Shown in pieces: positions 10,901 to 22,074 of a DNA stretch of 64,000 nucleotides. The notes under the pieces are model-generated. The model saw only the letters and a program-made list of their open reading frames with translations. It did not search any database and was not told the DNA's origin. How positions within the stretch are numbered: position 1 is the first letter of the stretch; every line of letters begins with the position of its first letter. Location of the stretch: NCBI GenBank assembly GCA_964017195.1, contig OZ024895.1, positions 5,390,001 through 5,454,000 of the forward strand, written 5' to 3'. Origin of the DNA: Siderastrea radians. Lineage: Eukaryota > Cnidaria > Anthozoa > Scleractinia > Rhizangiidae. A program made the translations under genes and the position numbers.

Positions 10901-12652
10901 AAACAAACGCATGATGGCTCCTTTGTCAGCGTTGTGCGAACGGAGCGATTACAAACTCGTTCCGGCTTGAACTCCTGCAGCTATAACGGTGAGATCGTAA
11001 AGCTTCAATCCGCTTTGAACGACAATTACAACAATTTTTCAGGAAAAACCAAACAGGTACCACATTTCAGAGCCCATAATTGGAAATTTGTCCCAAACCT
11101 TGTGCTTCAGCTCCGCAAAGAAACGCTGCAACACTTCGCGATGTTTTGTTGCCATTTTCAGTCAAGTGATCGCGATGGATTCTTGTCCCTTTTATCTCGG
11201 CATTTCTCTCTCTCTTTTTTCTCTTTCTTGATTTTACAGCAATTAGTAATTGCGCTTTTAATAATAAAAACAAATACTCTACTCGGGCTTTCTGGATATC
11301 AAATAATTATAACCATTTTGGCGCTACTATCATATCCAGCGCGCCCTCGTTGTACGCAAATTTGCGTGTACCCACGCGCGTTTATGACGTTCAGGGTGGC
11401 GCAATTTTCTCTAAAAATAGCACATTTGTCTTTTTCGATGGGGCCGCGTGTACCCCGCGCTTACGGTCTCCGTCCCCGATTATGGCTCCTGTTTAAACTC
11501 ATTAAGCACAGTGGAAGTACATTAATTCAGCAACCATCTGGCTGCGAAATCTCCAAAGTAATTAACAAAATGTCACATGAATAACTTGTCACAGACTTCT
11601 GGTATAAATTTCATTCATTGTTATCTGCAGCTCAAATTAAGTTTATTGTGCACTTGCTTGTTTTAGTTATTTTACAATGATCGCCCAGAGGCAAAAAGTA
11701 CAGGTACATTACCTACACATTCAACAGTTGTCTCTCAGGTTAAGGTGAGTTGTTCATTGAGAAAGCAATGCAAGTGCCTTCGAATTCTGTCCCAAGAACT
11801 GGCTTTATCCGTGGCTTGAGCCTTGTGTAGTTAACTTCTAACAAAATATGTGGGGATGTTGGGCAGACACGTTAAGCTGTCTCCTTAGCCTTCACAAATT
11901 AATTCAAATAGGACAATGATAAAGCCCATGACTCGTTCGAGAAAAGTAGGGCACAGAGTGCTAGGTGTCATGATCTGATGAAACGTTCAACGCACCAGTA
12001 TCAGAATGCAAATTTTCCTTATTACATCTTGTCAAATTCTTTTCAGGAGAACTTGTCTAAACATCACGATCACCGGTTCATCTAATTCATCTACGTCTGG
12101 TCTCTTCCATCGTGTTGTGTACTTAGCTTAGGTGTATTAATAGTTTTTCACTAAACTGTTCGATAAATGTAACTTGAATTTTGGGAAGAGATCTCATGGA
12201 ATGCTCTGACGCCAGCGGCTTAGCCAGCCACATTCTTAGCTGCTTTCCGATCCAGGGAGAAGTACGTGTAGTTATTCTCCTAGTTACTTCATAAACCAAT
12301 GGTAAAAGCCAACCCAAAAATTCCATTTGAAAGTTTGTGTAATTGTAGGAATTTCTTTACAGGTAATGTGTAATTTTTTGTAAACATTTTTTCTATAATT
12401 TGTGCATGGGCACTACTGGTTTATAAAACACACTGATCCCAGTTCAATAAGACTGCAATTTATTTTCCCTCCTAGGAGTCTCCTCAGAAACCATTGCAAG
12501 ATCAAGGAGGTCTGGCCGGCACCTCTCTCATGTCCCCTTTAGCTTTCCAGCCTTCTGGAAAAGTAACAATTCTGACACCACAGTCACAGCCGAAACAGCC
12601 TGCCCCTTTGACACAAGACCAACTTGTCCAGGCACTCACATATTTATTGAAG
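7917..12652 (+). CDS. DCP1: mRNA-decapping enzyme 1-like (DCP1), C-terminal exons
   Basis: Three exons are well bounded and phase-compatible: 8589-8662, 11667-11744 and 12476-12652. A preceding exon probably ends at 8349 (TTCAG|GTGAAG), since its one spare base joins the next exon as PISSGGSGPITRTQ. Its start is unclear; the open frame runs from 7917, and a parallel frame at 8090-8300 also looks protein-like. The last exon contains a proline/serine linker, SPLAFQPSGKVTILTPQ, and then PLTQDQLVQALTYLLK, which resembles the C-terminal trimerisation helix of DCP1A/B. DCP1 activates DCP2 to remove mRNA 5' caps in P-bodies. The usual closing segment after this helix was not found before the methyltransferase array begins. 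The N-terminal EVH1 domain is also not in evidence. The intron 8663-11666 holds two DNA elements. The gene may be intact but unresolved, or 3'-truncated. Confidence 0.6.
8798..9208. mobile_element. MITE with ~40-bp inverted ends
   Basis: The ends are inverted copies built around TTCCGCTCAACGTTCGAGC (left from 8798, right ending near 9208). The body has no ORF. It lies in the DCP1-like intron, 30 bp before the TTAA element. Confidence 0.7.
9409..9783 (+). CDS. Acidic 124-aa ORF in TTAA element, possible transposase N-terminus
   Basis: The ATG at 9409 begins MASEITFVGEEEIPF. An acidic stretch follows (DSDSEYEDYTSNSDDGSES, then DASDMSDEDFP) and then a basic segment (GRKRKKTSRK). This order, an acidic low-complexity head and then basic residues, is common at the N-terminus of piggyBac-type transposases, but no catalytic domain follows. 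An upstream in-frame ATG at 9370 is less likely because its codons are A-rich repeat. It is probably a transposon remnant; function is not claimed. Confidence 0.4.
   Translation: MASEITFVGEEEIPFLSSVSLPILRQALEKNFLDSDSEYEDYTSNSDDGSESILDKSCGEDASDMSDEDFPVRRMKRFAGKKGVELPNKFEGESGRKRKKTSRKYISSEDVQRLQGSRGQPQRL
10300..11350. repeat. Dispersed repeat shared with the palindrome arms
   Basis: The sequence is clearly related to 30480-31560 and its mirror copy at 35400-36480. Shared pieces include CATTTAGCG..., CATGATGGCTCC, CTTCAATCCGCTTTGAACGA and GATATCCAGCGCGCCCTCGT. An open frame (10802-11584) crosses it, but indels relative to the arm copies argue that the long frame is fortuitous. Confidence 0.65.
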
Positions 12653-13380
12653 GTAATGCTTGCTTTGTCATGAACCCTGGGGAGGATTATTTTAATGAAA
12701 ATTTTAATTAACTTTAACTCTTTCACTCAAACCCTGAATCCTTTAAGGGTACGACCGACTTTGACGGGTGTTCTTCGGAAAAAAAAAATTCGTATGCTCG
12801 CCCGTTAAAAAAACAAAAAACAAAAACGTTTTGAATTACATAAATTGTAAAACGTTCAATTAATTTAGTATTCGGTAATATGACCGTTGTCATTTGAGTC
12901 AATTTGTTAAGCACCGAATGTAAGCGCTGAAACTAAACAACTGCATATTAATCCCAAAGAATCAATCAACAAAAGGCTGTGAGACTCTTCTGATATTCTG
13001 ATTGGTTATTGCCATATGCATGTGTTAAGGTTGAGTAGCCAAAAAGTTGTGAGGCGCATCACCAGCCAAAGTAATAATATTTGAATGTTTAAATTTCTTA
13101 ACACTACTTTGTTCATAATTTTATAGCGAGAATCTTTTGGACAAATTGTCCCAAAATCCCATAAAATCTACATAACTTATTAATTCTCGAGTCGAGTGGA
13201 CAGATTCTCTTGGAAACGAAACGCGAGTTTTTAGCTTCTCAAGTTTTTTTATTTTAATTTTTTTTTATGGTATCCTTGCTGGTAAGGACACTATACAGGA
13301 AACAACATTTTTGGTCACCCTAACTTGGCTACCTGTACCTCGAAACTGCCCAGAGGCAATGAAATATCAGTACTCCTGGC

Positions 13381-13466
13381 AACTTCGTTCCCAGGGTCTC
13401 TCTCCTTTCCGTCTCTCTCTCGCTCTAGGGGGGCGGGAAAAAGAGAGACCCTGGGAATGAGGTTGG
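13381..13466. mobile_element. Tiny MITE, CAACCTCGTTCCCAGGG family, 9-bp target duplication
   Basis: The inverted ends are AACTTCGTTCCCAGGGTCTC and the complement of CCAACCTCATTCCCAGGGTC, separated by about 40 bp of pyrimidine- and G-rich sequence. ACTCCTGGC flanks both sides (13372-13380 and 13467-13475). The ends match those bounding the 10-kb palindrome. Confidence 0.8.
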
Positions 13467-13475
13467 ACTCCTGGC

Positions 13476-15108
13476 ATTAACTACAACAGGAAATAGTTTT
13501 GAAGGAAATCTAGCGATTTTCGGTCACGTTGTTCATTTGGCTATACAATAAGGGTGTGACGTACACCTGTGCTAACTGGAAAGCATAACTCTGGAGAAAT
13601 TATGGAGAAGAGGAAGAGCGAACATCGTGGTTAACTGACAATGTTTTAAGTTTGCTATCAGAAAACGTTTTTTGATATTAACCTTTTAATTCCCAGACCT
13701 AATGTTATGAATTTGTCAGTTTCAACTGTTTGAATGCCAGATTGAAGAAATGAGGTCAGGCTGTTTTAAAAGCTGATCTTCTTATGGGCTTTTAAATTTA
13801 AGGAAAGAGGGATTTTTATATGAAGAGGACATAAGAATAGAAGTTAGACGAAATGCAAAACTAAACCTTTGAACTCAAAGGGTTGATAGCTTATTTATTT
13901 TGTTTTTAATGTGTTGTAGTTTCTTTGTCATATCTTTGTAAACATTGCCGGTGTGGTCATTGTCAGCACAACTGCCATCATCATCATCAACATCAACATT
14001 ATCATTATCGTTACCACCATCATCATCATCGGTGGCGGCGGCAGCGGTGTCGTCGTCCTCGCTGTTGTTGTTGTCATCGTCATCATTATCATCTTCATTC
14101 AGCAGAGTTTATTCTAAGGTGCGGCATTGTGGGATTACCACACGAGAGGGTCAAAAGTGGCGCAGTATTCCTGTTACAAAGAGATTTGGTGTAAACGTGG
14201 TCATATTTAAAATCTTTCTGTGTTACACAACTGAAAACGCTAAGCTACAAATTTAATTTCTAACAAAGCAAATTATAAAAAGTTCACTCCCGTAGAATAT
14301 CAATTTTACACCAATTAATCGTTAATTGTTGTGTTCTGCATGAGAGGTTGAAATGTCTCGTGCCTCTGTTTTGTGAAAACAGTACCTAATTCTCCGAAGG
14401 TGGCCTACTGTGTATCAGAAGCCAATTTTTAGAATAAACCCTGTCTTCGGGTGTGCCATCTACAGGTGCACAGCACATGAATGATTATTCTAAACATAGC
14501 CTTTGTCTGTTGTTTTGGGGGTGGGTGGGGGGGGGGCTGAAAGGTAGTGTGTTGCAGTTTTATGTGATTTAAAAACGTCAACGGTTCGGGGCTTCGGGCT
14601 GATGCTCTTTAGCAGCCAGTCCTGTCCTACAATAGTGGCCATTAATTTGTTTAAGGGATACTTCACCCTTGTGAACAAATTGAAAATCACCGGTAATTTC
14701 TGGGTTTAAAACACATCTTCAAAATTCCTCTACCCCCGCATCTCCAATACAGTGTTGAAATCCTAAAGATAAAGAAGATATTCAAGACAGTTTTGAATCC
14801 TGACTTGCAAAATTGTTTTGTAGATGGGAGTAGGGGAGGAGGAGTCTCTGTGAGGTGCGTTTTCATAATGAAGTAGTTGATCAGTGTTCCAAACGTTTCG
14901 GCCAGTTTTCATTCAAAGCCAAAGACATCAATAGTTTCAGTGAACAGTGTAGTTATTTTTGAGAAATCTTGACCATTATTTTTAGGATTCAGTGATTTTG
15001 GCTTTTGACAATTATGGTAGAAGAAGCAGCCTAAGCACCCAGTATGCAACACACAGCGTATTCTGCAAAAACAATTTCCTTTTCAGAACCTGGCTGTTCA
15101 AAGCATGG
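13476..15108. other. Intergenic stretch without a supported gene
   Basis: It contains a CAT/TCA microsatellite-like tract at about 13970-14100, a G run at 14518-14537, and no ORF with recognisable homology. I looked here for the missing last exon of the DCP1-like gene and did not find it. Confidence 0.6.
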
Positions 15109-15666
15109 TTAGGCTGACGAACAATACTGCTCGATCTTTGCCTTTGATTCGCACTGATACATCTGGCAAATTCGCTTTGCGTTTTCGGGATTCATCTTCT
15201 CATAGGCGTCTAGTTCAAACAGAGGTAGGTGGTCGAGGTGGTTCAAGGCTATTTTGCCTCCAACTTTAAGACTTTCAAACATGTTCCTGAAAACGTTTTC
15301 TTCCCCAGGTATCCAGCGGAGGGCAGCATTGCTAAATACAATGTCGTAAACCTTCGATCCCATTCCTGGGAAGTTTGCAGCACTCCCTTCGACAAACGAA
15401 AGATTCCTGATGCCACTGTGAGATTTCCGAGCCAGCTGAATTCGTTCCTCGTCAGGATCAACACCGATAACCTTTCCCGCTGGTCCCACCTGCTCAGCTA
15501 GGTATGCAGACAGCTCTCCTGTGCCGCAGACCAAATCCAAGATGACGTCTCCGTGCTGAAGACGAACATCTGTTTGAATGAACTTTTCGCCGCCGTCCAC
15601 CTTTTGAGCGGAAAACGAGGCTTGTTTGTAACCTTGTGCTGCGCTGTCACTCTGCAAATCTGGCAT
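15109..15666 (-). pseudogene. SAM-dependent methyltransferase, C-terminally truncated
   Basis: The ATG at 15664-15666 begins MPDLQSDSAAQGYKQASFS. The frame stays open through the Rossmann fold to EQYCSSA and stops at codon 186. Intact relatives (46645 and 59889) have 267 codons, so about 80 C-terminal residues are missing. Downstream sequence no longer resembles the family, so this is a deletion rather than a single stop. Motif I reads DLVCGTGE instead of DLGCGTGE, losing the first glycine of the SAM-binding loop. It belongs to the minus-strand array and pairs with the 62.4-kb copy in the inverted duplication. A non-functional copy is likely. Confidence 0.8.
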
Positions 15667-15770
15667 CTTTTGTCACCTTCACCGTGTTCTTGGAGTGAAA
15701 ATGATAGCTGGCAAAGTTATAAAAACTCATAATATTACTTCACGATCCCATAGGCTCAGTGGTATGAACG

Positions 15771-15846
15771 TAGCCTGAATTTCAGCAGTCTCCTCTGCTT
15801 AATCCCGAGAGTAAGCTGCCAGAGGAGATGGCTAAAATTCAGGCTA
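15771..15846. repeat. Foldback MITE upstream of methyltransferase copy (1 of 3)
   Basis: The inverted ends are TAGCCTGAATTTCAGC and its complement, with a short loop. The same element stands at the same distance upstream of the copies at 20.09 kb and 62.39 kb, so it was present before those copies duplicated. Confidence 0.75.
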
Positions 15847-16439
15847 CGGTAATGCCTACAATCTTGGAGTCTAGAATAGACTTTGGGGAACCTACAACAG
15901 GAGAACAAATTGGGCTCGATAAGAGTGGCAACGACCATGGTTTCTATGTAATATCATTGTAAAATAAAGGCTTTCTGAAATAAAGTTCGTCATTAGATTT
16001 AACTGATTAAAAATGAAGTGGAGAAGTTTTTAAAGAAGCCGTAGTGCTGCGTAAATGGGGGACAGGTAATGAAAATCTGAAATTTGATATTAACTGAGTT
16101 AACAGAAAGTTAACAGAAATATTGAAGAGAATCAAAAACGTTTAATGTATTTAATATATCTCAAGCACAGTCCAAGGCTCAGTCTGTTTTCTGTGCATAT
16201 CTCTTGATAAAATTAACGTACGGCCTAAATTCTTCATTATGTTACTTAATTTCATTTCATCGGGGTCAGGTGTGAACAAAGAACTTGAGGCAAGAGTAGA
16301 GTTACCTTAGTTTCTGTGTTTCCGTAGATTTCCGTCAAGACGAGCTCAACCGAACAAGCTGATACATCTTACACGCACTGCTGCTTTTAAGCAAAATGAT
16401 CTGCTTCAAAATTTGTCACAGTCAGAAACCTCAGCTTAC

Positions 16440-16800
16440 AGGATATTGTTCTCCTGAACTTGTAACGGTTGGCTTTTGTTTCCGACAGCATTAATGAGTA
16501 TTGTAATGTCGAAGAATTCGATCCCTTTCATCGGAAGCTTGCACTATGAGATTGCCGAGCCATTTCTATTCGTTCCTTGTCAGGATCAACACCCATAACC
16601 TTTCCCTCGGGTCCTACCGGCTCAGCTAGGTATGCAGACAGTTCTCCTGTGCCGCAGCCTAAATCCAAAATGACGTCTCCAGCCCAAAACTGGAATGCAA
16701 TCAATTTATCACAGTCTGATAAGCTATCGCGTCGAGACTGAAATATTGTCATTTTTACAATAGATCGATTATTGTTATTGCTTTTGTTTCTTCCCGCCAA
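16440..16800 (-). pseudogene. Methyltransferase fragment, internally deleted (MTIFQ type)
   Basis: The open part (16528-16800) contains MTIFQSRRDSLSDCDKLI, then AGDVILDLGCGTGELSAYL and GKVMGVDPDKERIEMARQS. It thus holds motif I and the ribose-binding aspartate. After ...RQSHSASFR the family sequence jumps to the SNxxDI region and then ends near 16440, so the substrate-binding half is absent. Two other copies (49820 and 61144) have the same architecture, so the deletion predates their duplication. The upstream sequence has no homology to the normal N-terminus. It is not expected to be a working enzyme. Confidence 0.7.
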
Positions 16801-17320
16801 AGAATTAACTCGTCGTATTAAGAGTGTAAGAACTGAGAACTGTTTCTATTCGGGATTAAAATGGGAAACTGAACTTGGCGTCAATTTGAATTTTACCTCT
16901 AAAGGCTGGATTATTGACTGATCACGTGTTTGTCTGAACCAGAGAAAAAGCTAGAAATTCAGTAATCGAGATTCAGAATTTATATCATATATTGTTCTAC
17001 TTCTACTGACAGTTCTATTTAAACTGCATGCGTTTATTGAATAAATAGGTTTACATTGTTTAAAAGTGTTTCAGACTAGACTGCAAATCCATAGAAAATT
17101 CGGAAAAGAAAGAGACTACTCCTAGTCTAATTTCACGCATTTCTACCGTTTAGTTTGACGATCAGGTATTTCTTAGCCTACAAACAGTTCTTCCTTCCGC
17201 TTAAGAACAGTAAATTAAAACTGAATAAGAACGCGGCGCAAACGCGTGCGACGTGGCAGCCGACTTTCTTTGAGCGGCAGAGGGACGGCTCGTAGACTAG
17301 ATATCCCTCGTCGGTCAAGA

Positions 17321-18124
17321 TTAATTCCTTGCTTGCTTGACAGCTATAAGTCGACAAACAGGTGCCTCCTCTTTCACACCTTGGAAGTCAAGGCATGGCT
17401 TTCCTTCTTTGTTTACATACGGAGCAAGGTATCTTTGCAAACGTTCCTCAGTCACCAGTGAAAGATCAAAAACACCATGAGTAGTCGACCAATGTCACTG
17501 CAGAAGACTCGAAACGTTTTCAAAAACAAGATCTATACAAGAAGGCTCATAACTACTAATGATTTCAAATCCCGCTGATAAACAGTACTGTTCGATGTTG
17601 GCCTTCGACTCACATTGAAACATCTCGCAAATTCGCTCTGCATTCTCTGGATTCAGTTCCTTATAAGCGTTCAACTCAAAAGGAGGTAGATGACTGATGT
17701 ACTGAATGCCTATTTTCCCACCAAACTTAAGACTTGCAAACATATTTTTGAAGGCTTGTTGCTTATCAGCTATCCAGTGGAGAGCAGAATTACTGAAGAC
17801 AGTGTCGTAAGACTCCGAGCCAATCCCGGGGAAATTCGCAGCGCTTCCTTCGACAAATGAGAGATTCTTGATGCCACTGTGAGATTGCCGAGCCAGCTGA
17901 ATTCGTTCCTTGTCAGGATCAACACCGATAACCTTTCCCTCGGGTCCAACCAGTTCAGCTAGGTATGCAGACAACTCTCCTGTGCCGCAGCCTAGATCCA
18001 AGATGGCGCCTCCGACCGGAGGACAAACATCTGTTTGAATGAACTCTTCGCCTTGCACCTTTTGCACCGAAACCGAGGCTTGTTTGTAGCCCTCCGCTGC
18101 CCTGTTACTGGACGAAGTTTCCAT
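17321..18124 (-). pseudogene. SAM-dependent methyltransferase with one nonsense codon
   Basis: The copy is collinear with the intact 59889-60692 gene: the same 267 codons, start METSSSNRAAEGYKQ, and end VKQARN. The only disabling change is TGA at 17495-17497 in place of the Trp codon in the SLLQWHWSTTHG region. It leaves a 209-residue product lacking the last 58 residues. Motif I (ILDLGCGTGE), GVDPDKERIQLARQS and the HWIADKQQAFKNMF segment are intact, and the frame stays open after the stop. This is a very recent pseudogene, a sequencing error, or a truncated but folded protein; a pseudogene is most likely. Confidence 0.8.
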
Positions 18125-19300
18125 CTCCTAAATGATCTGTGACATGAAAGACTAGCGTGAAAGACCAGCATAGAATTATCAGTCTCAGAATTGAACGAGT
18201 GTCAGAAACCTTGCATGAAAAGGTCATTACTGACACTTGTCCGTAAATCGAAAAAAAATTGTGAGGTGAGCCTCCTGCAATAAAGTCAGCCTTTCATTGA
18301 GGCAAGAGTGGACTGACCGTACCTGTCTGATTTCGGTAGATTTTCGTCAAGCCAAGCTTGAGCAAACTGATGTATTACTTGCACGCGCTGCTTCTCTTAA
18401 GCAAAAAGTTCTGCTTCGAGACTAGTAACAATCGATCTATTGTTATTTTGACGTGGGTGGTAAATAGTATCTGACCACATTCAGTGATTCGATTCAGTGA
18501 GTAACTTAATTTAAATGTGTTTTGCACGCAACGTGTTTGCTCGGGGGCTTGGGGGAGGCTACTATGTAAAAAGAAGGGGGGTGCCCTTCAGAAATTTTGA
18601 AATGCATCGTTAAAAGGTACCAGTATCTCGTTCTGTAAAGTAGCAGTTCGCTGATTAGTAATCATAGGAGCAAAGTAATTCTGCATCTGAGGTCATTTTC
18701 GATTTTTAGCATCTTTAGTGCAGCACTACTAAACCAAAATGTTAATCACTAAAAGGTGCGACTAGCATCCCTGTCTCTCTTATGTGAGAGTCTCCCTCCC
18801 CCTCCCCCCCCTCCCAGCCGGGAAAGTCTGCTACCTTTCCGTCAATTTTTTGAAGGAAGAAGGGTCTGTGAACAGGCTATATTTCTGCCACTATTCAGAC
18901 GGCCAAGACAACCTATATTAGGGAAAAAAAACTCACATTTCATTTTTTTTTTTCATTCATACGCAAATACCAGTTATTCTTAGATTTTCTGTGCCGGGTA
19001 ATAGCAGAGCAGATATGGGGAAATGGACTTGACCTCTGCGGCATTATACATGTCAGAATCATGCCGGTTCTAGGCAAATATTACCAGTTCTCGTCATCGA
19101 CTCTTCCACATGCTCTTAGGCAATTTCGGGCCGACTTGGACTTGAATCTGTTTCACAGTGTAACACTCTTTCCTTTCCGTTTCGATGCGACGTTTTCGGT
19201 GCAAGTAAAGTCATCGCTAATATATTCTACTGCATTAAGATCTCATAAACAGTCTATGGCTCCATACCGCTCATAAAAGCCTTCTACATGGACGTTTCTA
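18125..19300. other. Intergenic DNA, inverted duplicate of 51.9-53.1 kb
   Basis: No gene is seen. Segments near 18310-18520, 18560-18870 and 18980-19060 match, in inverse orientation, 52860-53100, 52140-52460 and 51870-52010. An example is the shared GCCGGGTAATAGCAGAGCAG. This supports an ancient inverted duplication linking the two methyltransferase arrays. Confidence 0.6.
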
Positions 19301-19306
19301 ACTCTT

Positions 19307-20089
19307 TCATGCGAGCTTGACAGCTATAATTCTGCAGACAGGTAATTTGGCTCTTATTCTTTGAAAGACGTTGTTGACGTCTGTCAACAACGTCACAGTA
19401 AGGAGCTAGATACCTTTGCAAGCGATGGATCAAAAACACCGTGTGTGCTTGCCCAGTGCCATTCCAGAGGACTGGCGCTGCTTTCAAAAATAAGATCTGT
19501 GCTGTGGGTCTGATAACTTCTGATAATCTCAAATCCCGCTGTTAAACAATACTGCTCGATCTTTGCCTTTGATTCGCACTGATACATCTGGCAAATTCGC
19601 TTTGCGTTTTCGGGATTCAGCTTCTCATAAGCGTCTAGTTCAAACGGAGCTAGGTGGTCGAGGTAGTTCAAGGCTATGTTGCCTCCAACTTTGAGACTTT
19701 CAAACATGTTCTTGAAAGCGTTTTGTTTCCCAGGTATCCAGTGGAGGGCAGCATTGCTGAATACAATGTCGTAAACCTTCGATCCCACTCCTGGGAAGTT
19801 TGCAGCACTCCCTTCCACAAACGAAAGATTCCTGGTGTCACTGTGAGATTTCCGAGCCAGTTGAATTCGTTCCTTGTCAGGATCAACACCGATAATCTTT
19901 CCCGCGGGACCTAGCAGCTCAGCTAGGTATGCAGACAGCTCTCCTGTACCACAGCCCAAAATCCAAGATGACGTCTCCGAGCTGAGGACAAACATCTGTG
20001 TGAATGAACTTTTTGCCGTCTACCTTCTGAGCGGAAAACGAGGCTTGTTTGTAACCTTCGGCAGAGCTGTTACTGGACGAATCTGGCAT
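19307..20089 (-). pseudogene. SAM-dependent methyltransferase, frameshifted (motif I +1)
   Basis: It starts MPDSSSNSSAEGYKQASFS at 20089. An extra T in a TTTT run (about 19958-19961) shifts the frame inside motif I, and the rest continues in the next frame from ILGCGTGELSAYLAELLGP. A ~17-bp deletion after VFDPSL shifts it again. An inverted GTTGTTGAC/GTCAACAAC patch follows, and the ancestral stop falls at 19307-19309. The copy at 62394 has the identical first frameshift, so that lesion is older than the inverted duplication. Confidence 0.8.
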
Positions 20090-20193
20090 CCTCTGTCACG
20101 TTCACCGTGTTCTTGGAGTAAAAATTATAGCTGAAAAAGTTATAAAAACACATAATATTACTTTACGATCCCATAGGCTCAGTGGTATGAACG

Positions 20194-20269
20194 TAGTCTG
20201 AATTTCAGCAGTCTGCTCTGCTTAATCCCGAGAGTAGGCAACCAGAGTAGATGGCTAAAATTCAGGATA
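20194..20269. repeat. Foldback MITE upstream of methyltransferase copy (2 of 3)
   Basis: Same element as 15771-15846, in the same position relative to the downstream methyltransferase start, slightly diverged (TAGTCTGAATTTCAGC). Confidence 0.7.
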
Positions 20270-20819
20270 CGGTAATGCCTACAATCTTGGAGTCTAGAAT
20301 AGAGTTTGGGGAACTTACAACAGGAGAACAAATTGGGCTCGATAAGAGTGGCAACGACCATGCTTTCTATATAATATCACTGTAAAATAAAGGCTTTCTG
20401 AAATAGGGTTCGTCATTAGATTTAACTGATCAAAAATGGCGTGGAGACGTTTTTAAGCAGAAATGGAGGACAGGTAATGAAAAACTGAAATTTGATATTA
20501 ACTGAGTTAACAGGAAGTTAACAGAACTGTTTCTATTCGGGATTAAAATGGCAAACTGAACTTGGCTCAATTTGAATTTTGTCTCTAAAGGCTACATGAT
20601 TATTCACTGATCGCCTGTTTGTCTGAGCCAGTGAGAAAGCTTGAAATTCAATAATAATAATAATAATTTATGAATTTGTATAGCCATTTTCCATGACAAA
20701 ATGATGGAATGCGCTTTACAATCAAAAAAATTAATAAAATAAAATAAAATAGAAAATGACACAAAGAAGAATAAATAAAAACAACACCGTGAATTAATTA
20801 GGAAAGGGGAACTTAATTG

Positions 20820-21224
20820 CCGTATTTACTCGATTAAACACCGCCCTCAAATAAACGCCGCAGATGGAAGCAAAATTACCAATAAACGCCGCACCCAATC
20901 AGAAGAATGCAGCGTTTGTTCGAGGATTATAGGAAAAAAAAACAAGAACGGTCAAACTCGGTAATCTACACATGAACGTTGTACATATCACAAGCCAGAC
21001 AATTATGATTCTATCTCAGCAAAAAAGCGAGACATTGGAACTTTAAACATGTTTCTGTTTTACATAGTATTTACGAATGATTTACCGTAATTATTATCAG
21101 TGATTTAAGAAATATGATTTTGAAATAAACGCCGCCCTCGAATAAACGCCGCCCTTGAATAAACGCCGCATCGGAAATGCTAAAAATTTAATAAACGCCG
21201 CGGCGTTTAATAGAGTAAATACGG
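20820..21224. mobile_element. MITE with CCGTATTTACTC ends
   Basis: The inverted ends are CCGTATTTACTCGATTAAAC and its near complement. The body repeats AATAAACGCCGC several times. The inverted paralogous region at about 49362-49376 continues straight across this point without the element. A decayed relative (GCGCCGCGGCGCTTAATCGA) occurs near 51880. Confidence 0.75.
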
Positions 21225-22074
21225 TAAGTGAGTCTTAAGAAGAGCGTTAAAAGAATCGACAGTTCTTGCATTCTTGATATTTATTTAGTTGGTAAAGCGG
21301 TTCCATAATCTAGGGGCCGCCACAGTAATCGAGATTCAAAATTTATATCAAATATTGTTCTACTTCCACTAACAGTTCTATTTAAACTGTTCTTCCTGCA
21401 TGCGTTAATTGAATATTAAATAGGTTTATATCGTTGAAAAGTATTTCAGACCAGACTGCGATAAAGCAGTCGTTTTACCCATGAGCGAAAATCTTAAAAT
21501 ATGCAAATCCATAGAAAATCGGGAAAAGAAAGAGCCCACCCGTAGTCTATTTTCAGGCATTTGTACAGTTTAGTTTGACGATCTGTCTCTTACACTACAA
21601 GCAGTTCCTCCGTCGGCGTGCTCTGCACTCGCAAATTTCTCTCCTTTCCGCGCGGTCAGTATAAAACAAGGACTGCGGATTGGTGGACTGACACACTGAC
21701 GGACTGACGGACTGCGGACTACGGACTTGGTATAAAACACGGACTGAGTATAAAATGTGGACTGAGTTTAAAAATTGTTCTACTGATCCATAAATCTCAA
21801 AAATACTACTTTTTCAGTTCTGCAGCGCTTTTGAGTTGTCGAAGACCAAATCTTGCTTCCCCGGCCGCTTTAAAGCAGGTTTCAAGTCGAACGCCAACAA
21901 ACGTAAGCATTGCAAATTCAGAACTGTGCAATAAATCGCTAATGATGTATATACAAGGCTAAAAAAGATAAAAGGGGGGGGGGGGGATAAACAATTAAAA
22001 GGAACCAAACGTTTTCGACAAGTATGTCAACATCAGGGTTAAAAGGACGTTCGTGATTTGCATGGTTTTTATAC

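Larger units (their letters stand above)
9238..11492. mobile_element. TTAA-flanked 2.26-kb DNA transposon-like element
   Basis: TTAA occurs at 9234-9237 and 11493-11496. The ends are long inverted repeats (AGGAGCTATAATCGGGGACG on the left, its near complement on the right). Homology continues through GACAAATGTGCTATTTTTAG, about 100 bp in all. It contains an acidic ORF (9409-9783) and a 3' part homologous to sequence in the arms of the 28-38 kb palindrome. TTAA targets and an acidic N-terminus suggest piggyBac ancestry. No catalytic DDE core is visible, so this is a defective copy. Confidence 0.7.

Noticed and set aside
10802..11584. A 260-aa protein-coding gene
   Set aside because: The frame lies wholly inside a transposon-like element and reads through its inverted terminal repeat. 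Compared with the arm copies, indels change the frame locally. It is most likely a chance open frame.
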